A stretch of 64,000 bases of DNA from Phytophthora quininea (Eukaryota > Oomycota > Peronosporomycetes > Peronosporales > Peronosporaceae): contig JAAVTG010000528.1 of the NCBI GenBank assembly GCA_011947345.1, positions 186,001-250,000 on the forward strand. Reading direction: 5' to 3'. This document shows, piece after piece, positions 1-11,789 of this stretch. Numbering within the stretch: position 1 is the first letter of the stretch; each line of letters starts with the position of its first letter. Below the pieces are notes generated by a model. It was not told the DNA's origin and ran no database searches. It worked only from the letters and a program-made list of their open reading frames with translations. The position numbers and the translations under genes are program-made.

Positions 1-929
1 CCTCAAGCCCGTGCACAAACACAGTCTTGATTTGGCTGATACTGACGACGCGCACGCGAAAGTTCGTCAAGCGAAAGAGATTGTCCAGGCGCCGTCCCCG
101 CTTTGCCGAGTCTGCTGGTAACGGCAGCAACAATCGCCGATACACCTTCTCAATTGACCCAATGCCCCATTCGGCCCCCTGACGCACCTGCGTGATGGCT
201 CGTGAAATTGCTTTGGCGGCAACAACTTTTCGAGCTCACCTGACTTGAGGGGTGTTAATATGCGCTATGTCATTGATCCAGAGCACGGGGAGGCGCTGTC
301 TGCGAGCACACCGTATCGAGCGTCGGGGCAAAGATTTGAGTCATTCAGATTATCGCGAAAACCGATGCACTTATCAGCATCGTTCCAGCTACCTGGGCAA
401 TTATGTTTTGCCCAGACGATCAGCCCATCTGCACTGAAGCACAACATGCCCATGACGTTGACGGCATGAAGCCAACCATTGTAGTATGCATTTTGCACCT
501 CAGCCACTGGAGGCTCAGTCACCTGCTTAGAAAAAGCCAGTGATCGAATTTCACACTCGCGACTGCTAACAAACCTTAAAGTTTTTGCCGTCGATATATC
601 CCCACGAAAACTGAAGTAGCGGTTGTTTGACTGCTACAAGGTCGGCAAGAGCGCGCTGCCGTTGCACGCTTGACCACGTGATGCGCGCTGACGCAAAGCC
701 AGACAAAGTCTTCTATAAGGCAATCTCAGCGGCATAAAGAACCCGGCTGACAACCGGAGGAGGGGCACAAAACGTAAAGTATAGCAAATAATTTTGCACA
801 GAGCCAACGTAATAAACCATCAGAAGGCCAAGTACTTGATGCATGTGTTTTAGTCGTGGAGGACGTCCTCCCTTGACGGTACCCTGGGGCTTGGGATAGT
901 AGAGTCGGAATAGATCCAAAATTCGGCAA
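1..929 (-). pseudogene. PIF/Harbinger-like (DDE_Tnp_4) transposase, decayed, cut by window edge
   Basis: Read on the minus strand from 929 downward. The N-terminal part (929-713) carries YPKPQGTVKGGRPPRL and HQVLGLLMVYYVGS. The middle part (about 712-560) carries WGYIDGKNFKV, with the first catalytic Asp. The next part (522-265) carries YYNGWLH and CPGSWNDADK. The last part (about 210-1) carries EWGIGSIEKVYRRL, the region of the catalytic Glu, and then runs off the window. Established knowledge: this order is that of oomycete Harbinger-type DDE endonucleases, which move DNA by cut and paste. The pieces lie in different frames with stops near 560 and 240, so the copy is dead. The C-terminal end lies outside the window, and no terminal inverted repeat was identified. 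Confidence 0.75.
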
Positions 930-1527
930 AATGTTTCACTACAATAATAACAGATATACTGTTAATAAGCAGAGCCTCCTTCCTCGTATTTTTGGGTACT
1001 CACCAGGTTAAACTCGCCGTGTTTAAGAAGCTCTTATCGCTACCGTTTGCCCACACAGCATCCAGTCAGACTGGTCTGGGCAGGGCAAGCAATCCGAAGT
1101 GATGTAGTGCCGGGTGCGTAAAAGACGCTGGCGCTCGGCTTTGAGTATGTCTTTGTTTAAACGCTTTCTTGTGGAGCGCGACGAGAGCGTCCGTCGATCG
1201 CGCCGCCTGCACACAACATACATCGCCATGAAGACATCCCCTTCCATGACACCCGCCTCCCAGTGAGCCAGTACTCCCTCGTTGAAGTTTGACGGACGCA
1301 AGCGTCTACGTAAGCAAAAATTTGAGCGCGGATCGAGCGAAATGTGTCCTAACGAAGCTATCCCTGACTTGTCACACAATACCAACGTAAAGAGTAATGG
1401 GCGGTACCTTCAGGACGGAATAAACTCTTGGTGCACGTTTTGGGTGGCAGTTTCGGGCGCTCAGTCACAACCTCGGTAGTCGAAACCTAACCACAGCATT
1501 AAAGATGGCCCAGTTGTTTTTAAATTA
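930..1527. other. Intergenic stretch with an unrecognised 120-codon minus-strand ORF
   Basis: The longest open frame is 1023-1385 on the minus strand. It is rich in Arg and Ser, and I recognise no domain or motif in it. It may be a remnant of the neighbouring transposon or chance. Nothing else supportable is seen here. Confidence 0.3.
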
Positions 1528-1530
1528 CCC

Positions 1531-1608
1531 CCCAACACCTGCGGTTGTATATTACAACATCGTTTTTCGCACTTTTTCTTAACATGTTGTATTTAACAAC
1601 ATGTTAAG
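1531..1608. repeat. Left palindromic end of the piggyBac-like element
   Basis: The repeat starts with CCCAAC. A small palindrome GTTGTA-TAT-TACAAC lies at 1544-1558. A perfect 13-bp inverted repeat has arms CTTAACATGTTGT (1578-1590) and ACAACATGTTAAG (1596-1608) around the loop ATTTA. A related palindrome occurs at 12007-12031. Confidence 0.5.
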
Positions 1609-1790
1609 ACCGGCTCATTTCGCAGGGTTTCTGTAGTTTTGCACGCGGGTAGGTTAACATCTTGCAAAACCGAGCGAAGGATAGGCGGCACATCCACAAA
1701 AGCGGGTTGGGTCTTCCTGCCCAGATTGATTGCTCCAACGTGCGCCAGTGATCAAAATCACTCAGTCTGGGAACAGCGCCAAAAAACAGT

Positions 1791-2492
1791 ATGGCGCCGA
1801 GGCGTGAGACTCGGCGCGAGTCAGAAGCCTTCAAGGCACGGCTGGCTGGGCTGGGACCCGACACCCGCAAACGGGCACTCATTGAACACCGCGCATTCAT
1901 TGCAGGAGACCGAGCAACAGACCCAGACTTCGGAGATGAGCCGCCTCAGCAAGGACAGGGTATGCCGGGACGTGTGCCCCGGCCCGCCGGGGCACCGCTG
2001 CCGCCGCCCATGGGTAAGATTGCTGCATATCAGGATTTGTTAGAGAAAGAGCAGGCGGAGTTGGATGCAAAGAAGAAGGGAAAGCGCCCTGCTGCAAAGC
2101 AAGCGGCTGCAGGTCCCCCAAGAAGATGTAGAAGAAGGAAAATGCGCGGCAAGCGAGGGAGAAGATTGCAAAAGAGACAATAGCTCTTTCACGCGTCGCC
2201 GCTGCAAACAACCGAAAGAAGCTAGCGCAGATGCGTGAGCGGCATCGGCTTGAGCAAGAGGAGAAGAAGGGGGCAGCAGCGCGTGCGGACGAACTTGCGC
2301 GGTTGAAAAGGACTCTCGTTCTGCAGCCAAGAAAAAGAAGGGCAAGGAGATGCTGGCGGCATCCACGCGCGGAACAGCAGGAAAGAAGAAGCGAAGGACG
2401 AGTCCGCACGTGCCTGTGGAGGAGGAGGACGACGCGGACAACGAAAGTGATGACATCTCGACCACAGCGTACGCTGTGCATGCAATGATCTA
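1791..2492 (+). pseudogene. Charged (Lys/Arg/Glu/Ala-rich) protein upstream of the piggyBac transposase
   Basis: The ATG at 1791 opens a frame beginning MAPRRETRRESEAFKARLAG, followed by a Pro/Gly-rich stretch and a long lysine/alanine-rich helix. Two frame changes, near 2140 and 2310, are needed to follow the similar-looking coding sequence to the stop near 2490, where it becomes acidic (VEEEDDADNESDD). I recognise no domain. It could be the N-terminal part of the piggyBac transposase, joined by an intron in the 2490-2718 gap, or a separate protein of the element. The minus-strand ORFs over the same bases are serine/leucine shadows of the repetitive codons. Confidence 0.4.
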
Positions 2493-2717
2493 AGGATGTG
2501 ATCTACTAATTCGATGGTTGTGTACTTAGAAACGACTCCGCAGCGGAGATATCCGTGCCATCCGCCGAAGTACACCTGATGCATTGCCCGGAGAAGCAGA
2601 GACACCTGGATCGGCACCAGTGACGCCGGCGCCAGCACGTTCGCCAGCTCGGTATGTAGTTGGGACCATGCTGTATAATACATGATGTTATGTTTTTACT
2701 GATGCTGTATATGATGT

Positions 2718-5479
2718 ATGGGCAGAACTTTGGATATGAATATGCAACTTGATAGTAAAGTGTCGCAGGTGGAAGAAAACTCAAACGTGGGGCCGCAGGA
2801 CAATGGAATGACGTCGGAGGTCGAAGGCGACAGCTCTGATTCGGAGAGCTGGTACATTGAGGTAGCCACTGATGGGAACGGCGGCGCGGAGCAGACGGTG
2901 CAAGAGGAGGACGAAGTGGAGGATGACGATCTGAACGGGGATGGCAGCAGCGACGACGGCTTGGATGGCGCAGCTATCGCTGAACGCCAGAAGAAGAATG
3001 CGGCCAAGCGGCTCGCTGCGGCGCGATTACGACAAGCAGTGGAGAAGCTGCCTCGGGACTGGAAGACTACCATGGAGAACCGGGGCGAGCTGACGCTCGA
3101 GGAGATGGCAGTTCTCGCGCAGGACACTAGCGCTCTCAAGAAGATGCGTGCCGATGGCTGGAACTAGGGAACGTGTATCATTGACCACGTTGGATACATC
3201 ATGTACTAATACTTGCGATGCTGTTGTTTACGACATTAGAGACTGACACATTTCCAGCTGACGCTAACTATCATGGTCTGTATAGCGGCGAGTCCGGGCC
3301 GATCGGAGACGTGCTGGCGAAGGCCGAGTCGCCGTTGGAGCTGTTATTTTTATGCCCAGGTCACTGTGGAGCCGGGTTACTATGGAGAGCAACCGCTACT
3401 ACAACCAGCACGCGAACGGCAGAGTCGATCGCATGTACCAAAAGCAACGCGAGGCTGGGAATGACGTGACACGTGACCCGGTCATAGATGCGGAAACCAA
3501 GAAGCACAAGGAGATCAAGGGCCATGAAATTGTTCGCTGTATTGGTTTTGATGGCACGCACGCTGTGCCCTCGCTCACAGCGGCTTGCGGATCACTGGGC
3601 TACATCGACTAGTGGAGCTGTCCCTGCTTGAACTTCCGGCATCCACATGCCCAAGGCGCGATTTGGACGGATCATGCAGATCTTACATTTTTCTGATGAT
3701 GCAGACCCGCAAGCCGAGACAGACAGAGCATGGAAAGTTAGACCCGTGGTCCAGAAGCTGCAGCAGACTTTCCGTGCAGGATACAACGTACCTCCTGTGC
3801 TTGCGTTTGATGAAGCGATGATCCCGTCACGCAGCCGACACAACGTCACGCGGCAGTATCACAAGGACAAACCCCACAAGTGGGGCACCAAGCTGTTTAT
3901 GACCTGCTGGCGAGTACGGCCTACTGTTCGCGGTGCGTTGTGTGTGATGTATGCGTACGTGTGCGCCCGCATGTGTTGCATGTTGTGTGTGGTGCCAAGA
4001 AGAAACCTCGCGGCCCCAAGGTGGGCTTCGCGAGATTTTTTGGCAGAATTTTACATGTTGTGTAATACGTCAAGTCGTCTAACAAACAGCTACCTACATG
4101 ACTTGCTAGCCTTGAAGTCTATTGCGAAAAGGCCAGCACGCCAGCGAGTAGGGGGTGGGGGTGACTCTCCGACCAAGCACTCGGCCGACCCGAATGCTGG
4201 ACCAGCTGCAGTAGTTAGTTCGACACCTCCACGAGATGCTGCCGCCGCAGGAGACCGGCGTCTACTACGCCGTCGTGACCGACAGGTTCTACACTTCCGT
4301 GCAGCTCGCACTGCAACTGCTAAGCCGGAATGTCTATAGTATTGGCACTATCCAGTCGAACCGAGCCGGCTACCCGAAGGAGGTGACCACAGAGCGCTCG
4401 ACTAGGCCGCCGGACGTCTCCCATGGCTTTATCTCTATGACTGTCATGAAGAGCGTCCCCCAGGTTACGGCGCTGCTTTGATGGGATCGAATGCCTATGC
4501 AATTTCTCGCTACGGGCGCCAGTAGGGCGATGCAGACTTGTGGTACGTGCGGCTCTTTTGGCGCGATTGTCAGCTTCTAATTACTTGTGTTTTGTATGCG
4601 ATTGCGAAAATATCTTCACAGAGCGACGCCTTCCAGGCGGGAAGAAAGTCGTGGTCCCTTGCCCATCCATGATGCGGGATCACCATCGCAGGATGGGCGG
4701 GGTCGATATTCACGACCAGCTCCGCCTTCAGCGGTACTCGCTGCAGCTAGCGTAGTTTTTCAAGAAGTATTACAAGACGTCAACGCGCACATCGTACACC
4801 GGGAAGCCCGCAAGCAGCGCAACGAGCCGCCAGCTGATCATGCTTTGCTACTGCGCCATCTCCAGGCCCAAATGCTGGAGCTGACTGCCAGCGACGTCGC
4901 CGATGTGGTAAGTGGTTATGCTTACGTTGCTGGGACTTGATAATGAGGAATTGTTCTTTGCTGCAGACGCTTTCGCCCGGGCCACCAACTCAGACCGAGG
5001 CAGAGCTAGCTGTGCCCGCGGAGATCAAACTTACCGTGTTCCAGGATTGGGACCGATTGGGTGAAGGCAAACGGCACCGCAAACGCCCGCAGCACCAGTG
5101 CAAGGTGTGCTCGCTGCGAAATCGAAAGGTGGGCGAGCGCTGCGCCAGCCGCTTCTACTGTGCTGCCTGTAGCAAAGGTCAAAAGTTGTGAGTATTCTTT
5201 GTGAGTTTTGACAGTCATTTGCAGGGATACTAACATTCTTGTTGCGTGAACAGCGTCTACCTCTCTGACTGCGTGCGGCCACAGCACTACCCCGGCTACG
5301 CGCTCACCTGCTTTCAGATTTGGCACTCCAAGTGGAAGAACGGGACTGAGCGTCCGCGTCCGCTCGTAGGCCGAGACATCAAGATGCGCGGCCTCGGAAA
5401 GAAAAGACGCCGCTCGAGCGCCGCCAATGAGGAGGAAGGCGTGGCGGCGGCGGAGGAAGACGCGGCGACGCAGGAGTAA
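2718..5479 (+). pseudogene. PiggyBac-type (DDE_Tnp_1_7) transposase, decayed
   Basis: An acidic N-terminus (2718-3167) ends in LKKMRADGW. Next come LYSGESGPIGDVLAKAESPL (frame change near 3347), MPRSLWSRV, HEIVRCIG, and RAWKVRPVVQKLQQTF. AFDEAMIPSRSRHN at about 3805 has the first catalytic Asp, VVTDRFYTSVQLALQL at about 4270 the second, and MGGVDIHDQLRLQRYSLQLA near 4700 the third. The C-terminus has a cysteine-rich zinc-binding region (CKVCSLRNRKVGERC..FYCAAC), as in the family. Introns fit at 4908-4966 and 5188-5253, the latter with a TACTAAC branch site. At least four frame changes and internal stops make it a pseudogene. The cut-and-paste function at TTAA sites is known for the family, not shown here. 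Confidence 0.8.
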
Positions 5480-5912
5480 GACATGTGAAGTGACACAGCT
5501 CACGCGTCACATGCCCTAAAGTAGCAGAAGTATCACCATGACTCTGTAAAAACTTCTCGTATTTACTCTTAATCTGGCTGATCTAAATGACTGGCTGTCG
5601 CTCTACAGGGCAACAGCCAGCTTCCTAAACTTTCATCAATACACTTTTCTACTTGCCTTCATCAGCCTACTTGTCTACAGCTCCCCAGTCTTCCCGGTCC
5701 TGCACCAAGCGCCACTGATGCCACGACAAGACAGGGAGCTCAAGACTGGGTGCTGCTAAGGAAAATACAAGCATGGCGTTTCACTTCCGACTTCTTGCCA
5801 ACACGTCTTCATTTTGCGCAGCGATCTTCCACAAAACGTGCAGTTCTAATAAAAGGTCAACTTGCTTATGGTAGATACACGCCATGCTTTGCTGTCGGGT
5901 CAAGACACCGGT
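5480..5912. other. Non-coding tail of the piggyBac-like element
   Basis: This stretch between the piggyBac stop and MULE A has no credible ORF. It is presumably 3' untranslated sequence of the piggyBac-like element; its continuation would be 11889-12034, beyond MULE A. Confidence 0.35.
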
Positions 5913-5922
5913 GTATTTGAAC
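5913..5922. repeat. Left target-site duplication of MULE A
   Basis: GTATTTGAAC here matches GTATTTGAC at 11880-11888, allowing one extra A. A duplication of about 9 bp is typical of Mutator-like elements. Confidence 0.55.
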
Positions 5923-5986
5923 GAAGTCGGTACTGCAACCATAACATTTGACCGGTCGCAGGTTGCTTTAAGGGCGTTATGGTTGC
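5923..5986. repeat. Left terminal inverted repeat region of MULE A
   Basis: The region starts GAAGTCGG and contains GCAACCATA (5935-5943), GGTTGC (5961-5966) and TATGGTTGC (5978-5986). It is an imperfect inverted match to 11820-11879. Confidence 0.6.
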
Positions 5987-7331
5987 TTTTACGGTAATGT
6001 AAGACTTCGCGAACCCAAAGAATCTATTCATGTAACGTGAAACTTCGGAATAACTTTCCGCTCACTGAAGTGCGAATCAGAAATGTACCGTGGCTTAAAT
6101 TTTAGGTACGACACACAACCGCCTTTCATTTTCATTTCCTGAAACGCACGCAGGACGCAACTAGGCAAGCGTGGAGCCAGGGGATTGATAGAAGGGTTTG
6201 GAGTGATTGTTGCGGTGGTAGCATGTCTGAAGGGGGACAGGAGGCACGTTGTTAGTGTACTTGCGGGTGATAGCTGGTAGATAATGAAAGCTAACGTTAT
6301 ATCGTAATATGTAGTGCAACGGCGTAAACGCCGAGGCATTTCCGACGTGGATTATCGATTCGTAATGCTTGGGATCGAGAAGGATGATGAGAACGACGAA
6401 GACTTTGAACCGGACGATGACTTTGGTGCACAGGGGGAATGGGGGAGGAGTCTGGAGATGAGGAAGAAGAAGAGAGGGACGAGGATGAAGAGGAAGGAGA
6501 CGAACAGGAAGAAGAGACAGAGGAAGAAGGAGGCGAACATGAAGAAGAAGGGGCAAGGAATTTCACAATGAATTTCACAATTAGAAGACGCGACTCATCT
6601 CAGCAGCACAGGTGACGTTTCTGATGGTTTCGAGCTCGTGGATGAAGGCGAGAATGTTGATGCAGATGATTCGGATTCAAGTATGGTCGACGGTAGCGAA
6701 GTGGATGATGCGATGAATGAAAGTGATGCTTCATTGGAGGGTGGTGCTGGTGTGGCTCGCGAAAACAACTTTAAGAAGAAACGGGTGCGCCATAGCGCAC
6801 TGTCATCACCAGAATCGAAGAAACGTGCAAAGCGGGCTGAATATCCCAGTGATTCTTCCTCGGATGAAGACGTGAATGGGTCAGCTGGGGATTATATACC
6901 CCGTGACAGAAAAAGCAGCACTAAAGCGGAGAAAAGAGCATTAGAAAAGGCTCATGTCTGGGTGCATAACATTGTTCCCTCCATTTCCAGCTAAGCAGAT
7001 CCGATCGTGGAAGGAGTTTGACAAGAAACTTAAGATATATAAGAAGCAGAACAATTTACTTTTTCGCGTTCGTTCTTCCGAGTCAACGGCGAGCCACAAT
7101 GCGTACGTAATATTGAATTTATTATTATGAGTTGCTCAAATTCTAATAACGTTATGGTTGCTTTTGGTGTTATGGTTGCTTTAGCTCATACGTCGACCAT
7201 ATTCCCGAAGAAGAGTTTAAGTGGGCCCATAAGGTATATCGATGCACTCATGGCGTTTTTCAGAAGTCTCGTGCAACTGGTCAACGCAATCGGGGAGTAC
7301 GTTACACCGGTTGTCGTGCTCGTTTCACTCC

Positions 7332-8563
7332 CCATAGCAGTGAAATGTTCTCCCCGTTTGAAATTTGCCCACATTTCTCGGCACGAATGCCAGTTTTTCA
7401 TGAAGTAGTCAAAAATCGGGGTTCTTTTATTCCGTTTGCAATACGTCTCCGGAGACTTGCGAGAATTTTCGTACCCACATTCGGTCAAACTGTACACAAT
7501 ACAAGAATCAGTGTTAGATTTAGATTCCTCATCCATACAATATGGCTAGTACCTGTATATAAGATTGGTTAAGTGTTTAAGTAGCTGCTTACGCCGTCCT
7601 TCAGTCAATCTGAATCGTGTTCGCTTTATCAACTTCTTCCACTATGATATCAGGTGAAATTGACATAGTAGGACTTGTGTGTCCGGGAAGCCCTTTTCAA
7701 TAGATCGCCACTCAACGAAGTCCTTATCTATCACGACGGATGCGATGGATGCCCACGTAGGATTCAACTCCTTAAAGGCGTTGAGAATCGTATCAATCGT
7801 AGTTGCCTGCTGATTTAAGCACAAAAATCGAAGACAGGAAAACCTCTCCCAGTCGCTGTAGTCACGACGAGGCTCCCTACGTACGAAACAAGTTGTTAGG
7901 TTAGGTTGCGGTATAGGGTCGCTTTGAGCAAAAAGGTTGCTATACCAATCGTGCAGTACACCTACCCAAATGATATCCAAGGTTGTTAGTACCATGGGTA
8001 AAGTCCATTGCAATGGTCTCACCCCATTGCTGGAACATCTTCTTTGCAACCCCGTCTGCAATACTATTCCGCTTGTAACATCCAGTTGATCTTGCATGAC
8101 TAGTACGTCACAGTCATCTAGTTGAACTAGTTCATGCAATATTGTTTTGCAACGCTCCTCTCCGGATTCGTTCCCGATAATATCTCTAATGAGATTGTGT
8201 GTCTGCTGCGGTGATACCGAGCAACCTACCAAACACACACAGTCAGTCATCGCCACTCACATCATATTGAAAAACATAGCAGTCCTCACTTGTTCTCTCT
8301 CTCAGAAAGCTGGTAATGTATTTTGACGACACTTTAGCATCTGCATGAAGAGCAACATCCTCCCGTCTTCTGTCGTCGAGGGAAGGCTCTTTGGGGTCAT
8401 GTACGACGACGCTAGTCGTTTTGTAGTTTCATGATTGTGCGTGTGGCACTGTACAGAATACACACAAGTGTTGTCACGATTTATTGTCACAATTTCATAG
8501 GAAAAACTGCACTTCACATACCTCGTTTCGTAGTATAATTTTGAATGACCCTCCTGACATCTG
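7332..8563 (-). other. Inverted internal segment of the MULE A transposase gene
   Basis: Read on the minus strand from 8563 down, this segment encodes exactly the part missing from the plus-strand gene. It runs VKCSFSYEIV..CHTHNHET (end of the DNA-binding region), IAMDFTHGTNNLGYH (first catalytic Asp), ASVVIDKDFVEWRSIEKGF (second Asp), LLCQFH, and KNWHSCREMWANFKRGEHFTA. Its ends fit the flanks: plus-strand RARFT precedes 7332, and GNTTTNRVE follows at 8564. Element B has the same motifs uninverted (LRRKTFTAGNTTSNRLE). An intron of about 90 bp lies near 7880-7965. Confidence 0.7.
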
Positions 8564-9599
8564 CATTGGTAACACCACGACGAATCGCGTGGAGTCTAAT
8601 TGGAATCAGGTTAAAATACTGCTTGGCCGCAAAACCCGGATCGACAAAACGGTCTTGGGACTGTTTCAGCACCAGATAAATGTCGCTCAACAGGTTATGC
8701 ACACAATTACAAAGTGTGTAACAATTTCTGTTCCAGTGGATTTGGTACCGTCATTCTTACGTGGAGTTGCAGCTCAATTAAGTCCTGCCATGTTCAAGAA
8801 AGTTAAAAGTGAATGGGAGCGATACGTTGTGTTGCTGAAGGACGCTACATGTAATCGAAGAATCAATACGATGTCGCAATGGGAAGTCCATTGCTCGGCA
8901 GGAACATACCTGTGTCACGACTTAGAGTGGACATGCTCGTGTATGTTCTATAAGACATATCACTTACCATGTAGACACGCTATGTTGATGGCACGTGCTG
9001 GTCAAAAGTTTCTGGCCCTTCCAGCTTCTGCAGTGCCACCACGCTGGTCTGTACAACACGCGTGGAGAATCCTGGATGATCTTGAGAGCACGATCGAGTC
9101 CTTAGCGCAAATGATCCAGCGTTTGGCACTAAAGTCGCCGAAAGAGTTAGGGTTGCTGAAAGACGATAGTGCTGAACACGAAGAACAGAGTGCCAGTGGA
9201 ACTTCTCCAGCAAAACCGGAAAAACAAGTGGTATACATAAGACTACGGAGAGACGAGCAGGCTAATCGTGTGGTCTTGTCCTCCTCCGAAAAATATGTTA
9301 TTGCTAAAGCAATGATCGAACCATTATTGGAACACTTATCGGGGCTACCTAGCACGGAATTTTATAGCGAATTAAGTGCATGGAAGGAGATGATTGAAAC
9401 GGGGCTTAGCAGCGTTTGAAGCAGTGATCCAGTTAACTTGGTATCCGATGATGATGATGAAGATTACGATGATGAAGTGGAAACGTTTCGTGACCCTGCG
9501 GATGAAATTGCTACTTTGGAGTTGATGCAACCAATGGAAGGAGTTGAAATGAACACCATGTGCCTAAACGAAGTGTCACCGGACTCGAGTTTGTCAAAA

Positions 9600-9644
9600 G
9601 CAACCATACCAGAACCAAAGCCATCCATACCAGAAGCAACCATA
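9600..9644. repeat. Cluster of the element-A terminal word inside the transposase tail
   Basis: GCAACCATA occurs at 9600-9608 and 9636-9644, with a degenerate GCCATCCATAC between them. It encodes a repetitive ATIPEPKPSIPEATIP peptide. The same word forms the core of the element's terminal repeats, and element B has an equivalent cluster at 19187-19264. Confidence 0.6.
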
Positions 9645-9899
9645 CCTGTAGCACAACCCAAATTTGAATCCGGCCAGGACGATCAATTTGAAGAGGAACC
9701 TGCAAAGAACGACGCAGCTAAAAACATGAAGATCAAACAAGAGAGGCAGGTCGACATCATTAACATGCCAAAGCCACCCAGTAGGACAAACAAACGGACT
9801 ACACTCACTCAGAAAAAATACAATCATATGTGCGATATTCTACGGTGAAGTACCCAAGCGATCTGACCGTGAACGTGCACCAAGTGACTAGTGGGCTCG

Positions 9900-11250
9900 T
9901 CTTATGCCAGATTTGAAGTTCGTCAAGAAAAATTCTTTATGCGTATCCATTGATAATGGATGAGCCATATCTGAGAGGGAGGATATTGAATTGTGAGTGG
10001 AAGACTATCAAGCTTGCAGACTATCAATACAACTTTATCATACCTCACGATCTCGTGGGTCACTTCAAGCAACTTTCACCGCACACCCAAACGATACAGT
10101 GCGTCTAAGCAAACAAGAAAAAAACAAGGTTGGGTACGTGAAATGGTAATCTCGATAGATCCCAAGCTTCGGCCAATGTCCAGGTAAGCTCGTAGTTGAA
10201 CTGCAATCACTGCCACGATCACTGCAACAATATGGTTGCCCTACGGCAAATATGGTTGCCATAAGGTTGCAATTTCGTTTTCAACATTGACTAACCCGTA
10301 TATGGAACAGGGACTTTGTTTACTCTATGGTAGGGTGTAGTACCGCAAAACGGAATGCTAAGAACTGGATTGAAGACATGAAGTGGCTAGAACAAGACTG
10401 GACAAAGGTGAAAGTGTCGTTTGTCGGCTTATTTGATCGCGAAGTTGGTACGTTTGGACAAATGGACCCAGACCTTGTACTATTGCGCCATCACGAACTA
10501 GCAAGCCAGATTGTTCCAAAGGTTTGAACAGCGTGCTTGCGTACCAGCTTCCGGCTCAACGCACACCGCATACCTGTCTATTATGAGCAAGTGGTGGGGC
10601 ATTTGTGCCGTCGAAAGTTCCTGAATGATTCAGTAATTTCGAGCTGTGTGGATTTTATCGCAGACGAAGCCAAAAATTGCCTTACCATAAGCTCACTCGT
10701 CAGGGATATTGGATGGCCGACCAAAGCGCCTACTTGAAGCTTTTACGTCATCGATCACGTTATTATGCCAGTGAATCTCAACCGAAACCACTGGGGGATT
10801 ATTATACTGAAGCTCAAGCACACTAACGATAGCGATTGTCGTGCGCATGCGTACCTTTATGAGCTACTAGTCGAAGATCAGTATCACGACAAATTGGAGA
10901 CACTATATGAGGGGGACTTCATGAACTACATCATGATGTGGCATCAAACTTGTACAACAGGCAGGGGCTCTTTGAAATTCTCTCATGAGTGGCTACTTAC
11001 ACCTCAGCAGCCCGACTGGAAAAGCTGTGGGGTATTTATCATTGCCCAAGCATATAGTATTCTTCACGACAACGCGTTTCAGCATCAAGGCGTAACTGAG
11101 GAGGACATAGCCGTCATGCGACTCAGGATCATGTGGATCCTTACTGTTAGATCTAGAGAAATGATCATAGACTCTGAGGAAGAGATTGAGGCTCGAGAAA
11201 CTCACAAGAGACTGTGCGAAAGCTTGGCAGGAGGAAAGGAGGTTCCGTGA
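9900..11250 (+). pseudogene. ULP1-like (peptidase C48) cysteine protease of MULE A
   Basis: The N-terminal part (about 9995-10180, frame-shifted) has WKTIKLADYQYNFI. An intron (about 10185-10312) carries two TATGGTTGC words. The next exon has WIEDMKWLEQDW, followed by LNDSVISSCVDFI near 10620, typical of the start of a C48 domain. The active-site region shows NRNHWGIIIL (His, about 10785), then YLYELLVEDQ where the usual Asp is Glu, and QQPDWKSCGVF (Gln and Cys) near 11010. Stops at 10525 and 10735 interrupt the frame. Established knowledge: ULP1 proteases process SUMO, and some plant MULEs carry ULP1-like genes. A role here in transposition or silencing is not known. Confidence 0.65.
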
Positions 11251-11255
11251 TAATC

Positions 11256-11657
11256 TCATTGCAGTGGTACATTTATGCATGATTCCAACATAACCTCAAA
11301 CGAGAAACCTTCGTTGCTTTCGTTGCCTTCGTTTGCCTGCTGTCCGTGGTGCTGTAGAACTTGATTGACTGCCGCAGAGAGCTGGTACCCCTGCTGCTGC
11401 TGCTCTTCAATTAAATCTTCCAGCTCCTCTTGGGTCTGAGAAAGTTGCTTCAACGTCATGCGGATAGCATCGATCTTTTCCTTCATCAACTCCAAGTCTC
11501 GGAGCCGAGCGTTTAACAGCTCGCGCGCAATAGCAGCCCTGTCCATCGGGGACGACATGGAGGCACGTCCAAGAAAACCCTGTAGTCCGTCCAACGAACC
11601 CCTCCACACGACGCTCGCCTCGACGACTTGCGCTGGCAGATTCTGCTGTGAGGCCAA
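11256..11657 (-). CDS. Small coiled-coil protein of MULE A, convergent with the ULP1-like gene
   Basis: An intact minus-strand frame of 133 codons starts at the ATG at 11657. The middle third is a heptad-like helix (RELLNARLRDLELMKEKIDA, then KQLSQTQEELEDLIEEQQQQ), so a coiled coil is likely. There is no signal peptide or membrane segment. It ends 6 bp from the stop of the ULP1-like gene. Element B has a coiled-coil ORF at the same place and strand, with little obvious sequence identity. Conservation of position suggests a real gene. A partner of the transposase or a dimerising accessory factor is possible, but no function can be assigned. Confidence 0.55.
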   Translation of the reverse strand: MASQQNLPAQVVEASVVWRGSLDGLQGFLGRASMSSPMDRAAIARELLNARLRDLELMKEKIDAIRMTLKQLSQTQEELEDLIEEQQQQGYQLSAAVNQVLQHHGQQANEGNESNEGFSFEVMLESCINVPLQ

Positions 11658-11789
11658 AATCGATAGCAGACTCCAAGCCGAATATTCTGGTTATGATTTC
11701 ATGAAATTTGCTCTTGGTCGTTCCCGCTCCGTAATTAAAACATAAATTACCGCAGTGCGCAGAACCGTATCTTTTAAGGTCGCTTTGCG

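Larger units (their letters stand above)
6314..9848 (+). pseudogene. MULE A transposase (FLYWCH-like finger, DDE core, SWIM finger), decayed and rearranged
   Basis: An acidic low-complexity N-terminus (about 6314-6950) leads to KQIRSWKEFDKKLK and, after an intron at about 7090-7184, to YRCTHG..RYTGCRARFT, a zinc-finger-like DNA-binding motif. The next 1.2 kb is inverted (see 7332-8563) and holds the catalytic core. The plus strand resumes at about 8564 with GNTTTNRVESNW, then a SWIM zinc finger (CSCMFYKTYHLPCRHAM) near 8940-8990. The frame stops at an in-frame TGA (9417-9419) and continues through an acidic tail to 9848. The tail includes two copies of GCAACCATA. Established knowledge: MULE transposases excise and insert DNA and leave 8-11-bp duplications. 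The inversion and stop make this copy non-functional. Confidence 0.75.

Noticed and set aside
1897..2481. Long minus-strand Ser/Leu/Arg-rich ORFs
   Set aside because: Antisense shadow of the Lys/Ala/Glu-rich plus-strand coding sequence; no motif.
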